Shown: positions 39,349 through 48,725 of the stretch, piece by piece | How the letters are laid out: each line of letters opens with the position of its first letter | Position numbering within the stretch: position 1 is the stretch's first letter | Assembly: GCF_013466605.1 (NCBI RefSeq) | Contig: NZ_CP059162.1 | Location: 930,001-994,000, forward strand | Origin: Pseudomonas chlororaphis subsp. aurantiaca | GTDB taxonomy: Bacteria > Pseudomonadota > Gammaproteobacteria > Pseudomonadales > Pseudomonadaceae | Length of the DNA: 64,000 nt | Direction of reading: 5' to 3' | Made by a program: the position numbers and the translations under genes | Notes under the pieces: model-generated | Told to the model about the DNA's origin: nothing | The model's input: only the letters and a program-made list of their open reading frames with translations | Database searches by the model: none

Positions 39349-39907
39349 GCCCTTCTGGATCGCAATAGCCATTTTCTCACCGCTACTACTGGTCGCGAGT
39401 TACTACGGGTTCAAGTTGATGACGAGCAAATTCAAGACGGATTTTGGCAACGGCGTGGTGATCTATGCCGACGATTATGTAAAGACCGGTCGCTGGGTGT
39501 TTGACTGTGAATATTCGCGCTTGATCAGTCGTGAACCACTAACAGCACCAATAGCAGAGCTTGAAGGAACCGGGAAGCTAACAATCAGTGACATGTACTC
39601 CCTGAAAGAGACTGACAGGGAGCGGGCAAAGGTGGCAATTAGAGCGATAACTGGAATTGACGGCTGGTACAAAAAACTACGCTATCTCTACTCCGGCCTG
39701 GATGAAAACAGCGATCTCAATTCGCACGTTTTTGATCTGCTAGCCAGGCATGATGGTAGGCAGTGGGCATTGAAAGTTAGGCAGAGAATTAACTACCAGG
39801 GCAAGTCGAGTTTCAGGATTACTGCAGAGCCATACGATCCAGAAACTTACATGGATTACGGCAGGGCACTCCAGGCCGCAGCCAAGAGCTGTCTTGCTCC
39901 ACAGTAA
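39329..39907 (+). CDS. putative immunity protein, membrane-anchored
   Basis: This 192-residue protein has one N-terminal membrane helix (about 9-27, IAIAIFSPLLLVASYYGF). The rest has no recognisable motif and probably faces the periplasm. Start TTG 39329 is chosen because AGGAGG (39318-39323) stands five bases upstream. The gene thus begins 20 bases inside the PAAR effector gene and is translationally coupled to it. It is visibly richer in A and T than its neighbours, a sign of transfer. I recognise no family; the immunity role is inferred from position. Confidence 0.7.
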   Translation: MSFYRSKPFWIAIAIFSPLLLVASYYGFKLMTSKFKTDFGNGVVIYADDYVKTGRWVFDCEYSRLISREPLTAPIAELEGTGKLTISDMYSLKETDRERAKVAIRAITGIDGWYKKLRYLYSGLDENSDLNSHVFDLLARHDGRQWALKVRQRINYQGKSSFRITAEPYDPETYMDYGRALQAAAKSCLAPQ

Positions 39908-40222
39908 ATGGCGAGTCTGATCCTTTCCGTCCTTGAATCACCCTGAATGAGCACACGCTGACAGCTGCGGCGGGCAGGTAGCATTCGATTACGAGCAGCT
40001 CGCCACAGATGATCGAGCCTGAACGAATGTCTGCACTCGCGGAACAGGCGTTCACTGCCGTACAGGCAGCCCCAACGCTTATCCCCCCAGCATCCGTCAG
40101 TGCCGGGAATAACACCGCGTCCCGTTTTTGCAGCCATGACATTTGCCAGCCCCGTCCCTTGTCACATCCCCTTCATCGCCATTAACTAAGGTTTGCTTTT
40201 GACATTGGGTCAGGGAGCAACC
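39908..40222. other. intergenic region between the immunity gene and phoD
   Basis: No gene is supported in these 315 bases. The only clear structure is the solitary CRISPR-like repeat at 40050. The last 20 bases contain the CAGGGAGC ribosome-binding site of phoD. Confidence 0.5.
40050..40077 (+). repeat. solitary type I-F-like CRISPR repeat
   Basis: GTTCACTGCCGTACAGGCAG matches the first 20 bases of the I-F repeat with one change and retains the CTGCC/GGCAG palindrome. The remaining eight bases (CCCCAACG) do not match. No further repeat occurs 60 bases to either side. It has the same orientation as the mini-array at 37682, and the two enclose the PAAR-immunity cassette. Confidence 0.65.
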
Positions 40223-41764
40223 ATGAGCGATTTCAACCTCGGTCGGCGGCGGGTGATTCAGGTGGCGGGGGCGGGGCTGTTGCTGCCGGGGTTGGCGCCG
40301 GCGGTGATTGCCTCGGGCAAGGACCGGCCGAAGATGGTCGATGGCGTGCAGTCCGGGGATCTGCTCGGCGATCGGGCGATGGTCTGGAGCCGTACCGACC
40401 GGCCGGCGCGGATGGTGGTGGAGTGGGATACCCGCAGCCTGTTCAGCAACCCGCGCAAGTTTGTCTCACCCCTGGTCGATGCCCGCACCGACTTTACCGC
40501 GCGGGTCGAACTGGGCGGGCTGCCCACCGACCAGGCGATTTTTTATCGGGTGTATTTCGAGGACGCCCAGACCGGCGTGCGCAGCAAACCCTGGTTCGGC
40601 CATTTGCGCAGCGTGCCGCAGACCCGCCGCGATATCCGTTTTGTGTGGAGCGGCGACACCGTCGGCCAGGGCTTCGGCATCAACCCGGACATCGGCGGCA
40701 TGCGCATCTACGAGGCCATGCGCCGGCGCCTGCCGGACTTTTTTATCCACAGCGGCGACACCATTTACGCCGACGGCCCGGTGCCGGCGCAGCTGACCAC
40801 CGAGAACGGCCGGGTGTGGCGCAATATCACCACCGAGGCCAAGAGCAAGGTCGCCGAGACCCTCGACGAATACCGCGGCAACTACCGCTACAACCTTCTG
40901 GATGAGAACGTGCGGCGCTTCAACGCCGAGGTGCCGCAGATCTGGCAGTGGGACGACCATGAGGTGGTCAACAACTGGTCACCGAGCAAGGTGCTGGATG
41001 AGCGTTACACCACCAAAGATATCCACACCCTGGTGGGCCGTGCGCGGCAAGCCTGGCTGGAATACGCGCCGATGCGCTTGCAGAGCGCCGACCAGGGCGG
41101 GCGCATCTATCGCAAGCTGAGCTATGGGCCGCTGCTGGATGTGTTCGTGCTGGACATGCGCAGCTATCGCGGCGGCAACGACGACAACCTTGGCGCGGCC
41201 AAGCCGTTCCTCGGCCGCGAGCAGCTGGACTGGCTCAAGCAGGGGCTCAAGCACTCCAAGGCGCAGTGGAAGGTGGTGGCGGCCGACATGCCCATCGGCC
41301 TCGGTGTGCCGGACGGTGAGGCCAGCCCCGGCGTGCCGCGCTGGGAGGCGATCGCCAATGGCGACCCGGGCCCGGCCCAGGGCCGTGAGCTGGAGATCGC
41401 CGAGCTGCTGGCGTTCCTGCGCAAGCACAAGGTGCGCAACCATGTGTGGCTGACGGCGGACGTGCATTACTGCGCGGCGCACCACTATCACCCGGACCGC
41501 GCGGCGTTCCAGGACTTCGAGCCGTTCTGGGAATTCGTCGCCGGGCCTTTGAATGCCGGCAGTTTCGGGCCCAATGCACTGGACAAGACCTTCGGCCCGG
41601 AGGTGGTGTTCCAGAAGGCGCCGCCGGCGCAGAACACCTCGCCGTTCGCTGGGTTCCAGTTCTTCGGCGAAGTGCAGATCGAAGGGCAGAGCGGGGAGTT
41701 GAAGGTGATCCTGCGTGACCTGGACGGGGTGGCGGTGTTCGAGCGCAAGTTGCAGCCGGTGTAG
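40223..41764 (+). CDS. phoD: alkaline phosphatase D / phosphodiesterase PhoD, Tat-exported
   Basis: This 513-residue calcium/iron-dependent phosphatase acts outside the inner membrane on phosphate mono- and diesters. A Tat signal peptide opens it (NLGRRRVIQVAGAGLLL, cut near VIASG). Metal-binding segments include WSGDTVGQGF, IHSGDTIYADGP, WDDHEVVNNW and LTADVHYCAAHHY, as in PhoD enzymes. ATG 40223 follows CAGGGAGC. Such genes are usually Pho-regulated, but I did not find a clear Pho box. A REP pair overlaps its stop codon. Confidence 0.93.
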   Translation: MSDFNLGRRRVIQVAGAGLLLPGLAPAVIASGKDRPKMVDGVQSGDLLGDRAMVWSRTDRPARMVVEWDTRSLFSNPRKFVSPLVDARTDFTARVELGGLPTDQAIFYRVYFEDAQTGVRSKPWFGHLRSVPQTRRDIRFVWSGDTVGQGFGINPDIGGMRIYEAMRRRLPDFFIHSGDTIYADGPVPAQLTTENGRVWRNITTEAKSKVAETLDEYRGNYRYNLLDENVRRFNAEVPQIWQWDDHEVVNNWSPSKVLDERYTTKDIHTLVGRARQAWLEYAPMRLQSADQGGRIYRKLSYGPLLDVFVLDMRSYRGGNDDNLGAAKPFLGREQLDWLKQGLKHSKAQWKVVAADMPIGLGVPDGEASPGVPRWEAIANGDPGPAQGRELEIAELLAFLRKHKVRNHVWLTADVHYCAAHHYHPDRAAFQDFEPFWEFVAGPLNAGSFGPNALDKTFGPEVVFQKAPPAQNTSPFAGFQFFGEVQIEGQSGELKVILRDLDGVAVFERKLQPV

Positions 41765-41814
41765 GAGCGAGGCCGCCCGCGATGGGCACAACGCGGGCAA
41801 GCCTCGCTCCTACA
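41760..41814. repeat. REP inverted pair between phoD and piuB
   Basis: TGTAGGAGCGAGGC and its reverse complement GCCTCGCTCCTACA face each other 27 bases apart, giving a stable cruciform or hairpin. It lies between two convergent genes and begins inside the end of phoD. Confidence 0.85.
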
Positions 41815-41816
41815 GA

Positions 41817-44345
41817 TCAATAGACGTCGCGGCGATAGCGGCCTTGCTCGATCAGGCGTTCGACGACCTCGGCGCCCAGTATTTCATTGAGCACCTGATC
41901 CACCCCCGACGCCATGCCTTGCAGGCTGCCGCAGATGTAGATCGAGGCGCCGTCGGCCAGCCATTGCTTGAGGCGTTCGGCCTGTTGGCGCAGGCGATCC
42001 TGGACGTAGATCTTCTCGGCCTGATCGCGGGAGAAGGCCAGGTCCAGGCGGCGCAGGTCGCCGGCGGTCAGCCATTCCTGCAGCTCGTCCTTGCAGTAGA
42101 AGTCATGCTCGGCGTTGCGTTCGCCGAAGATCAGCCAGTTGTCTTGCTGGCCCTCGGCGATGCGCGCCTTGAGCAGGCTGCGCAAGCCGGCCAGGCCCGT
42201 GCCGTTGCCCAGCAGGATCAGCGGGCAAGGCTCGGCCGGCAGATGGAAGCCGCTGTTGCGCCGCACCCGCAGGCTGATGCTGGAGCCGACCGGCGCATGC
42301 TCGGTGAGCCAGCCGGAACCGATGCCCAGGCTGCCGTCGGGGTGGCGTTCCTGGCGCACCAGCAGTTCCAGCTGGCCGTCGCTGGCCAGCGAGGCGATGG
42401 AGTATTCGCGCATCGCCAGCGGCACCAGGGCATCCACCAGCGCCTGGGCGTGCAGACCTACCAGATGGGCACGGTTTTCCGGGAGCTGGCGGCTGGCCAG
42501 GGCCTGGGTCAGGGTTTCCGTCAGGCCGTCGAGCTGCACCGTGGCGCTGCCGTCCAGGCCCAGGCCGTCGAGGAAGAACTCGATGGCCCACGCGCAGTTG
42601 CGCGGTAGCACTTGCACCAGGTCGCCGGCCAGCCAACTGCTCGGTTGCGGTGGGGTCAAGCCCAGCAGGTAGACGCCGGAACCGCTGCTGTCGGGGTTGA
42701 GCAGCAGGCGTTGGTTCAGGATCCAGTTGTCGTAGGCGGGCGCCTGCCACAGGTCCACCGGCGCCTGGCCGATCAACTGGCCCAGTTGCTGCTGCCAGTG
42801 GCGCAGGGCGTAGCTGTCGCCGCTGTCGACTTCCACCGGAGCGAACAGGGTGTTGCCGCCATGCTCGGCCAGCCAGCCGTGCAGGCGCTTGGCAAAGCCG
42901 CAGAAGTGCGGGTATTGCCGGTCGCCCAGGCCCAGTACGGCGTACTTGAGGTTGTCCAGGGACAAGGCGCGGCTCAGCACCTTGCGCTCGAAGCCCCGGG
43001 CGCTGTCCGGTGCTTCGCCGTCGCCGAAGGTGCTGACCACGAACAATGCGTTCTGGGTATTCAGCAGGTCTTGCTCGCTGACGCTGGCCAGCGGCTGGAC
43101 CCTGGCCGGCACGCCCGCGGCCTGCAATTGCCCGGCGGCCTGCCAGGCGAGTTGTTCGGCGAAACCGCTTTGGCTGGCGAAGCCGATCAACCAGGCCGAG
43201 GCGTCGCCGGTGTCGGCGCTCAGGCCCTGGCGCGCGTCCTTGATCTGGCGCTTTTTGCGCCGGCGATCCAGGTACAGCAGCCAGCCGGTGATAAAGAACA
43301 GCGGCATGGTCAGCGAAGCGATAGTCACCAGGATGCGCCCGACAATGCCGAAGTAGCTGCCCACGTGCAGGGCATAGATGCTGGTCAGCAACTGCGCCTT
43401 GAGGCTCTTGTCGCTGTAGCGGTCGTGGCGGCTGACCACGCCGCTGTTCGGGTCGATAGTGATCTGGTTCAGCGCCCGGTCGTGGGGCGAGTGCTTGAGC
43501 AGATAGAACACGGTCGCCGGCTTGCCGGCCACCGCGGGCATGCGGATGTTGTAGGAGCTCAGGTCCTTGCCGGCGGTGCTGTAGATGCCCAGCCACATGG
43601 CGTTGTAGTCGGCGGTCGGCGCCGGGCCCTGGGGCGGCGCGCCACGGCCGCCTTTCATGCGCTGGCCCTGTGGCGAGTCGGCCAGCAGTTTGTTCAGGCC
43701 CTTGTTGTACCACTCGTAGGACCAGGACAAGCCAGTCAGCGCCGCCAGTAGATAGAACAGCAGGCACCAGGTCCCGGCCACGGCGTGCAGGTCCCAGTTG
43801 AAGCCACGGCCTTTTTTCGCCCAATCCAGGGTCAGCCAGGCACGCCAGCTCGCCACCTGGCGCGGCCAGCGCAGGTAGAGGCCGGACAGGCAGAAGAAGA
43901 TCAGGATCAGGGTGCAGGCGCCGGTGATCTGCCGGCCGCTGTCGCCCATGGCCAGGAAACGGTGCAGTTGCAGCATCAGGCCGAAGAAGTCCTGGCCCAG
44001 GGCGGCGCCCATGAAGTCGCCGGTGTAGGGGTCGAAATAGCGCATCTCGCCGCGGCGCTGGCCCGGTGGCGGGGTGAACCAGACGCGGGCGGCGTTGCCG
44101 CTGTCGGCTTCCACGGTGAGCATCGACACGGTCTTGCCCGAGGCGGCCTGGATCTTTTCCACCAGCTCGGCGGGTGGCAGGACGCCGGCCGGCTGCTTTT
44201 CCACCTGCAGTGTGGAGGGGTTGAGGGCACGCAGGATTTCATCCTGGAACGACACGGTCGCTCCGGTAATGCCCATCAAGGCCAGGACCAGGCCGGCGCT
44301 GATGCCGAAAAACCAGTGCAACTGGAACAGGGTTTTCTTCAACAC
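41817..44345 (-). CDS. piuB: PepSY-flavodoxin-FAD/NADPH oxidoreductase, iron-siderophore reductase type
   Basis: This 842-residue three-part protein has an N-terminal PepSY-associated membrane region (about 1-370, four helices, first [17 protein letters not shown]). A flavodoxin-like domain follows (about 395-530, [24 protein letters not shown]). The C-terminal ferredoxin-NADP reductase module ([26 protein letters not shown]) completes it. It resembles sulfite-reductase flavoprotein tethered to the membrane and probably reduces imported ferric siderophore. GTG 44345 gives [11 protein letters not shown] with GAGG upstream. P. aeruginosa has the same gene beside piuA. Confidence 0.85.
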   Translation of the reverse strand: MLKKTLFQLHWFFGISAGLVLALMGITGATVSFQDEILRALNPSTLQVEKQPAGVLPPAELVEKIQAASGKTVSMLTVEADSGNAARVWFTPPPGQRRGEMRYFDPYTGDFMGAALGQDFFGLMLQLHRFLAMGDSGRQITGACTLILIFFCLSGLYLRWPRQVASWRAWLTLDWAKKGRGFNWDLHAVAGTWCLLFYLLAALTGLSWSYEWYNKGLNKLLADSPQGQRMKGGRGAPPQGPAPTADYNAMWLGIYSTAGKDLSSYNIRMPAVAGKPATVFYLLKHSPHDRALNQITIDPNSGVVSRHDRYSDKSLKAQLLTSIYALHVGSYFGIVGRILVTIASLTMPLFFITGWLLYLDRRRKKRQIKDARQGLSADTGDASAWLIGFASQSGFAEQLAWQAAGQLQAAGVPARVQPLASVSEQDLLNTQNALFVVSTFGDGEAPDSARGFERKVLSRALSLDNLKYAVLGLGDRQYPHFCGFAKRLHGWLAEHGGNTLFAPVEVDSGDSYALRHWQQQLGQLIGQAPVDLWQAPAYDNWILNQRLLLNPDSSGSGVYLLGLTPPQPSSWLAGDLVQVLPRNCAWAIEFFLDGLGLDGSATVQLDGLTETLTQALASRQLPENRAHLVGLHAQALVDALVPLAMREYSIASLASDGQLELLVRQERHPDGSLGIGSGWLTEHAPVGSSISLRVRRNSGFHLPAEPCPLILLGNGTGLAGLRSLLKARIAEGQQDNWLIFGERNAEHDFYCKDELQEWLTAGDLRRLDLAFSRDQAEKIYVQDRLRQQAERLKQWLADGASIYICGSLQGMASGVDQVLNEILGAEVVERLIEQGRYRRDVY

Positions 44346-44467
44346 ATCGACCGCCTCGTTGGTTCTTAAGTCTGTGCCACGGCGCGCATTATGCCGTGAG
44401 TTGTCGAGAAACATTCTTTCTTACGCACAAAAGCCCCATTCACCGAAGTGGATGGGGCTTGCGTGGG

Positions 44468-44584
44468 CTGTAGCCGCTGCCGAAGGCTGCGATCGATCTG
44501 GGCGGCATTCCGACAACGCGGGCGCGGGATCTTGAGATCGCTGAAGGCCTGCTGCCTTATCGCAGCCTGCGGCAGCGGCTACAG
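44468..44584. repeat. long palindromic dispersed repeat, copy 2
   Basis: CTGTAGCCGCTGCCGAAGGC at the left pairs with the right end GCCTGCGGCAGCGGCTACAG; the arms continue to 26 bases with a single mismatch. The interior shares GATCGATCTGGGCGGCATTC and GAGATCGCTGAAG with copy 1. It fills the gap between piuB and piuA and could attenuate read-through from piuA to piuB. Confidence 0.85.
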
Positions 44585-44594
44585 GTGAAGCCCG

Positions 44595-46868
44595 TCAGAA
44601 GTGGAAGTTGGTGGTGAACAAGGCGGTACGGCCGGCTGCCTGGTTGGCGAAGTGCGCCGAGTAGGCTTTGTCGTAGTAGGTCTTGTCGGTCAGGTTCTGC
44701 ACGTTCAGCTGCAAGTCGACGTTCTTGCTCAGCTTGTAGCTGGCCATGGCGTCGTAGCGGGTGTAGGACGGCACATACACGGTATTGCCGGCATCGCCAT
44801 ACACCTCGTCGACATAGAACGCACCGCCGCCCACGGTCAGCTTCGGCAGCACTTCATAGGTGGTCCACAGGCTGAAGCTGTTTTTCGGCGTGTTCGGCAT
44901 TTCATTGCCTTTGTTCGAACCGGCGCTGACGACCCCATTACGACCGTTGAGGCCGGCGTCCACCAGCTCGCTTTTCAGGTAGCTGTAGCCGGCGAAGACT
45001 TGCCACTTGTCGGTGATCTTGCCGCTGGCCGACAGCTCCAGGCCGTCGACGCGGGATTCACCGGTGTTCTGGTAGGTCAGGGCGTCCACCAGGATGCGGG
45101 TGTTTTTCTTCTCGGTACGGAACACCGCGGCGGTCAGGGACAGGCGGTCGTTGAACACATCCCACTTGGTGCCCAGCTCGTAGTTGACGGTTTCTTCCGG
45201 TTGCAGGTCGCTGACGCTGGCGCCGGCGGACAGCGGATTGCCGTCCGCACCCTCGCCGACCAGGCCGCCCGGTGGTGTGGCCGATGTGGCGTAGGAGGCG
45301 TAGACGCTGCCGTTGTCCTTCGGTTTCCACACCAGGCCGGCCTGCCAGTTCCAGAACTGGCTGTCGTCCTTGATCTTGGTGCGCCCGGTGGCGGCGTTGG
45401 TATTGGCCTCGGTGTCGAAGGTGTCGTAGCGCAGGCCGACGTTCAGCAACCATTGCGGATCGAGCTCGATGGTGTCGAACACATAGGCCGCGCGGCTGGT
45501 GGCTTTGGTGTTGGTGCCGTTGTAGTTGCGGCTGATGGCGCCGGTCCAGGCATCGTCCGGGTTCGGGTTGCTCAGCGAGGTGCAGCTCGGGATGCTGCCC
45601 GGGTTACAGACCTTGGCGGTGTTGCCGGCGATGTTGTAGCTGCTGACGCGAGTCTCTTCGCCAGTGAACTCAAGGCCGGTGGAGTAGTTGTGCTTGAAGC
45701 CCAGGGCCTGGAACTCGCCGAACAGATCGGTCTGGTTGGTGGTGGTTTCGGTGGTGGACACCCGCGAGTTGGCGCGACGCCACACGGTGCCGTACTTGTT
45801 GACGTTGAACTTGCTGTCGTCCGGCTGGGTGAGGATGTAGTCCTGGCCGGTGTTGCCATGACGCAGGGTGTTTTTCAGCGTCATGTTGTCGTTCAGGTCG
45901 TGCTCGATGGAGATGGTGCTGATGTCCGCGCGGGTCTTGCGGAAGTCACGGTCCTTCAAGCCATAGAAGTTGTCGCTGTCGCCGCCGTCGGTCGGTTTGT
46001 CGTGCTTGTGGGCGGTGGCGCTGGCCGAGCTGTAGCCATAGGGAATGCCCGAATCCGGCAGATCGTCGCTTTCCATGTGGTAGTAGCTGAAGTTGACGCG
46101 GGTCGGGGTGCCCAGGCCGAAGGTCAGGGACGGTGCCACGCCCCAGCGGTCGTAGTTGACGGCGTCGCGACCGGCCACGTTCTGCTCGTGGCTCATCAGG
46201 TTCAGGCGGAAGGCGGCGCTGTCGAGGAACTGGCGGTTCACGTCCAGCACATAACGGCGGGTCTGGTCGGAGCCATAGGTGAAGCCACCGTTGAGGAAGT
46301 CTTGCTGCTTGGGCGTCTTGCTCACCAGATTGAGGCTGCCGCCGGCCGAGCCGCGACCGCCGAAGGAGGAGTTGGGGCCCTTGCTGACTTCGATCGATTC
46401 GATGTCGAAGATCTCGCGGCTCTGGCCGCCGGTGTCGCGCACGCCATCGAGGTAAGTGTCGCCCTGGGCGTCGAAGCCGCGGATGAACGGACGGTCGCCT
46501 TGCGGGTTGCCGCCTTCGCCGGCGCCGAAGGTAATGCCCGGCACGGTGCGCAGCGCATCTTGCAGCGAGGTGGCGGCGGTGTCCTTGAGAACTTGTTGAG
46601 GCACCACGGTGACCGAGCGCGGGGTGTTGACCAGCGGCGCGGTGTACTTCTGCGACGAGGCCTTTTCGACCTGGTAGGACGTCTGGTCCTGGGCTTCGCC
46701 GGTGATGCTGGTGGCATCCAGGGAAATGGCATTGCCGGCGGCTTTCTTCTCGGTGTTTTCCGCGGCAAAAGCCATATGGGCTGCGGAGCCGGCGGTGATC
46801 GCCACGCCAATTGCAGACGCCAGCAGGCGTGGTGAACCGAGCGGTGATGGTGGTTGTTGGCGCGACAT
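44595..46868 (-). CDS. piuA: TonB-dependent catecholate-type siderophore receptor
   Basis: This 757-residue outer-membrane receptor has a signal peptide (cut near AHMAFA), a plug domain ([42 protein letters not shown]) and a 22-strand barrel ending in the FTTNFHF-type aromatic terminus. It is of the Fiu/PiuA group, which takes up iron complexes of monomeric catechols and is the route for siderophore-cephalosporins. ATG 46868 follows AGGGGAATCACC. It is divergent from piuC with a Fur-like site between. Confidence 0.92.
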   Translation of the reverse strand: MSRQQPPSPLGSPRLLASAIGVAITAGSAAHMAFAAENTEKKAAGNAISLDATSITGEAQDQTSYQVEKASSQKYTAPLVNTPRSVTVVPQQVLKDTAATSLQDALRTVPGITFGAGEGGNPQGDRPFIRGFDAQGDTYLDGVRDTGGQSREIFDIESIEVSKGPNSSFGGRGSAGGSLNLVSKTPKQQDFLNGGFTYGSDQTRRYVLDVNRQFLDSAAFRLNLMSHEQNVAGRDAVNYDRWGVAPSLTFGLGTPTRVNFSYYHMESDDLPDSGIPYGYSSASATAHKHDKPTDGGDSDNFYGLKDRDFRKTRADISTISIEHDLNDNMTLKNTLRHGNTGQDYILTQPDDSKFNVNKYGTVWRRANSRVSTTETTTNQTDLFGEFQALGFKHNYSTGLEFTGEETRVSSYNIAGNTAKVCNPGSIPSCTSLSNPNPDDAWTGAISRNYNGTNTKATSRAAYVFDTIELDPQWLLNVGLRYDTFDTEANTNAATGRTKIKDDSQFWNWQAGLVWKPKDNGSVYASYATSATPPGGLVGEGADGNPLSAGASVSDLQPEETVNYELGTKWDVFNDRLSLTAAVFRTEKKNTRILVDALTYQNTGESRVDGLELSASGKITDKWQVFAGYSYLKSELVDAGLNGRNGVVSAGSNKGNEMPNTPKNSFSLWTTYEVLPKLTVGGGAFYVDEVYGDAGNTVYVPSYTRYDAMASYKLSKNVDLQLNVQNLTDKTYYDKAYSAHFANQAAGRTALFTTNFHF

Positions 46869-47027
46869 GGTGATTCCCCTCCCCAAGGATTTGAGGCGGC
46901 GGAATATAAGGCGAACAAGTATTCGTATCAATTGCGAAATATTGCTATTCGCACGGAATTTACATTCTTTACAATTTCGCTTTACGGTTTTTACGTTTTC
47001 ATTCGTCTGCGAATTTTACATTTGCAA

Positions 47028-47042
47028 TAAGAATCAATATCA
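47028..47042. promoter_or_regulatory. likely Fur box between piuA and piuC
   Basis: TAAGAATCAATATCA matches the 7-1-7 Fur consensus TGATAATnATTATCA at 11 of 14 positions. It lies 32 bases before the piuC ATG and about 160 before the piuA ATG, in an AT-rich divergent region, so it may control both. Confidence 0.55.
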
Positions 47043-47073
47043 TTTGTGTCCCTTTGCTTTCAGGTATTGCCTC

Positions 47074-47754
47074 ATGCTCCTGCATATTCCCGGCCTGTTC
47101 TCCCGTGAAGAAGTGCTGCGTATCCGTGAGGCCCTGGAGCAGGCGGACTGGGCCGACGGCAAGATCACCGCGGGTTATCAGTCGGCCAAGGCCAAGCACA
47201 ACCTGCAACTGCCCGAAGGCCACCCGCTGGCCCAGGAGATCGGCGCGGCGATGCTCGAGCGCCTGTGGCAGCACCCGCGCTTCATGTCGGCAGCGCTGCC
47301 GCACAAGGTCTTCCCGCCGCTGCTCAACTGCTACACCGCCGGTGGCAGTTTCGACTTCCATATCGACAACGCCGTGCGTCAGCCCAAGGGCAGCGTCGAG
47401 CGGGTTCGTACCGACCTGTCGTCGACCCTGTTTTTCAGCGATCCGGAGGACTACGACGGCGGCGAGCTGGAAATCCAGGACACCTTCGGCACCCAGCGGG
47501 TGAAGCTGCCGGCCGGCGACATGGTGCTGTACCCGGGCACCAGCCTGCACAAGGTCAATGCGGTCACCCGCGGCACCCGCTATGCGTCGTTCTTCTGGAC
47601 CCAGAGCCTGGTGCGCGAAGACAGCCAGCGCGCCCTGCTGTTCGAGATGGACGAGGCGATCCAGCAACTGACCCGCGACATGCCGGATCATCCGTCGCTG
47701 ATCCGCCTGACCGGCACCTACCACAACCTGTTGCGCCGCTGGGTCGAGGTGTAA
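47074..47754 (+). CDS. piuC: PKHD-type Fe(II)/2-oxoglutarate dioxygenase PiuC
   Basis: This 226-residue protein has a prolyl-4-hydroxylase-like fold. Iron ligands are His96 and Asp98 (FDFHIDNAV) and His159 (GTSLHKV), with Arg169 as probable 2-oxoglutarate ligand. Homologues (YbiX, PiuC) are iron-regulated and sit beside TonB receptors; they are thought to modify siderophores or their receptor pathway. ATG 47074 gives [10 protein letters not shown]. The next gene starts four bases after its stop. Confidence 0.93.
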   Translation: MLLHIPGLFSREEVLRIREALEQADWADGKITAGYQSAKAKHNLQLPEGHPLAQEIGAAMLERLWQHPRFMSAALPHKVFPPLLNCYTAGGSFDFHIDNAVRQPKGSVERVRTDLSSTLFFSDPEDYDGGELEIQDTFGTQRVKLPAGDMVLYPGTSLHKVNAVTRGTRYASFFWTQSLVREDSQRALLFEMDEAIQQLTRDMPDHPSLIRLTGTYHNLLRRWVEV

Positions 47755-47757
47755 ACC

Positions 47758-48540
47758 GTGAGTTTCCAGTTACGCCGCGAGGAAGTCCTCGACGGCGAGC
47801 AGCTGCGCGCCATGCTCCAACAGAGCCCGGCCCGGGCCGCCCAGGCGATCCTGCTGGCGGCCGGGGAGGGCATGCTGGATGCCCAGGCACTGCTCGGGCA
47901 GATCCTGCTCGACGGCCTGGGCATCGAGCGCGACCAGGCGCTGGCGCTGCGCTGGTTCACGATCGCCGCCAAGGGCGGGCACCTGATGGCGCGCAACATG
48001 CTGGGGCGCTGCTGCGAGCACGGCTGGGGCTGCGAGGCCGATGTCAGGGCGGCTGCCGGGCATTATCGCCAGGCGGCCGAAGCCGGGCTGGACTGGGCGC
48101 TGTACAACTACGCCAACCTGCTGGCCACCGGTCGCGGCGTTGCTGAAAACCATGCCCTGGCCTTGAACTGCTACCAGCGCGCGGCCGCCATGGGCCACGC
48201 CAAATCCATGAACCTGCTGGGTCGTTATCTGGAGGAGGGGCGTCACTGCCCCAGGGATGTCGCGGCGGCCTGCGACTGGTATCGCCGTTCCGCCGAAGGC
48301 GGGGATTTCCGTGGGCAGTTCAGCCACGCCGCAGTGCTGGCCGATGCCGGGCGTATCGACGAAGCGCTGGTCTGGCTGGGCAAGGCCCTGGAAGGCGGCA
48401 ACCTGAACTTCCTGCGGGTCGCCCGCGGCGCCTTGTTGCAGGCGGCCCATCCGCAGATCCGCGGCCTGGCCCTGGCGTATCACCAGCGTGCGGCAGAGCT
48501 GGGTGACGAAACCGACCGCGAGGCGTTAGCCCAGCTGTAG
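47758..48540 (+). CDS. Sel1-repeat protein of the piu locus
   Basis: This 260-residue protein has about four Sel1-like repeats (for example ALRWFTIAAKGGHLMARNMLGRCCEHGWG and ALNCYQRAAAMGHAKSMNLLGRYLEEG). They form an alpha-solenoid for protein contacts. No signal peptide is present. Start is GTG 47758, three bases after piuC, and the order piuA-piuC-Sel1 is kept in P. aeruginosa. It probably assists PiuC or shares its Fur control; the mechanism is unknown. Confidence 0.85.
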   Translation: MSFQLRREEVLDGEQLRAMLQQSPARAAQAILLAAGEGMLDAQALLGQILLDGLGIERDQALALRWFTIAAKGGHLMARNMLGRCCEHGWGCEADVRAAAGHYRQAAEAGLDWALYNYANLLATGRGVAENHALALNCYQRAAAMGHAKSMNLLGRYLEEGRHCPRDVAAACDWYRRSAEGGDFRGQFSHAAVLADAGRIDEALVWLGKALEGGNLNFLRVARGALLQAAHPQIRGLALAYHQRAAELGDETDREALAQL

Positions 48541-48543
48541 TTT

Positions 48544-48628
48544 CTGTAGGAGCGAGGCTTGCCCGCGATGACGGTATCAAGGCCGCCACCGGCCTTCGGC
48601 CTATCGCGAGCAAGCTTCGCTCCTACAG
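48544..48628. repeat. REP inverted pair
   Basis: CTGTAGGAGCGAGGCTTGCC at the left and CGAGCAAGCTTCGCTCCTAC at the right are inverted REP copies. They enclose a smaller GGCCG...CGGCC hairpin, and the whole can fold as one 85-bp structure. It follows the Sel1 gene. Confidence 0.85.
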
Positions 48629-48678
48629 AGGCAACGCGTCCGCTACATAGGCGCAAGCCACCGCCATTTCGCAGGCAT

Positions 48679-48710
48679 AAAAAAGCCCATGACTGGTCAT
48701 GGGCTTTTTC
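48679..48710. terminator. bidirectional intrinsic terminator
   Basis: AAAAAAGCCCATGAC / GTCATGGGCTTTTT stem with a short loop and T-runs on both strands. It serves the Sel1 gene and the converging speC. Confidence 0.92.
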
Positions 48711-48725
48711 GTTGCGGCGTGGCGC

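Noticed and set aside
37682..40077. Type I-F3 CRISPR-associated transposon
   Set aside because: Atypical I-F repeats near cargo prompted the idea, but there are no tnsA/B/C, tniQ or cas genes and no transposon ends in the window.
39819..40142. Minus-strand open frame of 107 codons after the immunity gene, considered as an antitoxin
   Set aside because: It overlaps the end of the immunity gene and the solitary CRISPR-like repeat, lacks a ribosome-binding site and shows no domain.
44601..46835. 744-codon + strand open frame opposite piuA
   Set aside because: Antisense to a full TonB-dependent receptor with signal peptide, plug and aromatic C-terminus. The translation is Val/Gly-rich shadow sequence.
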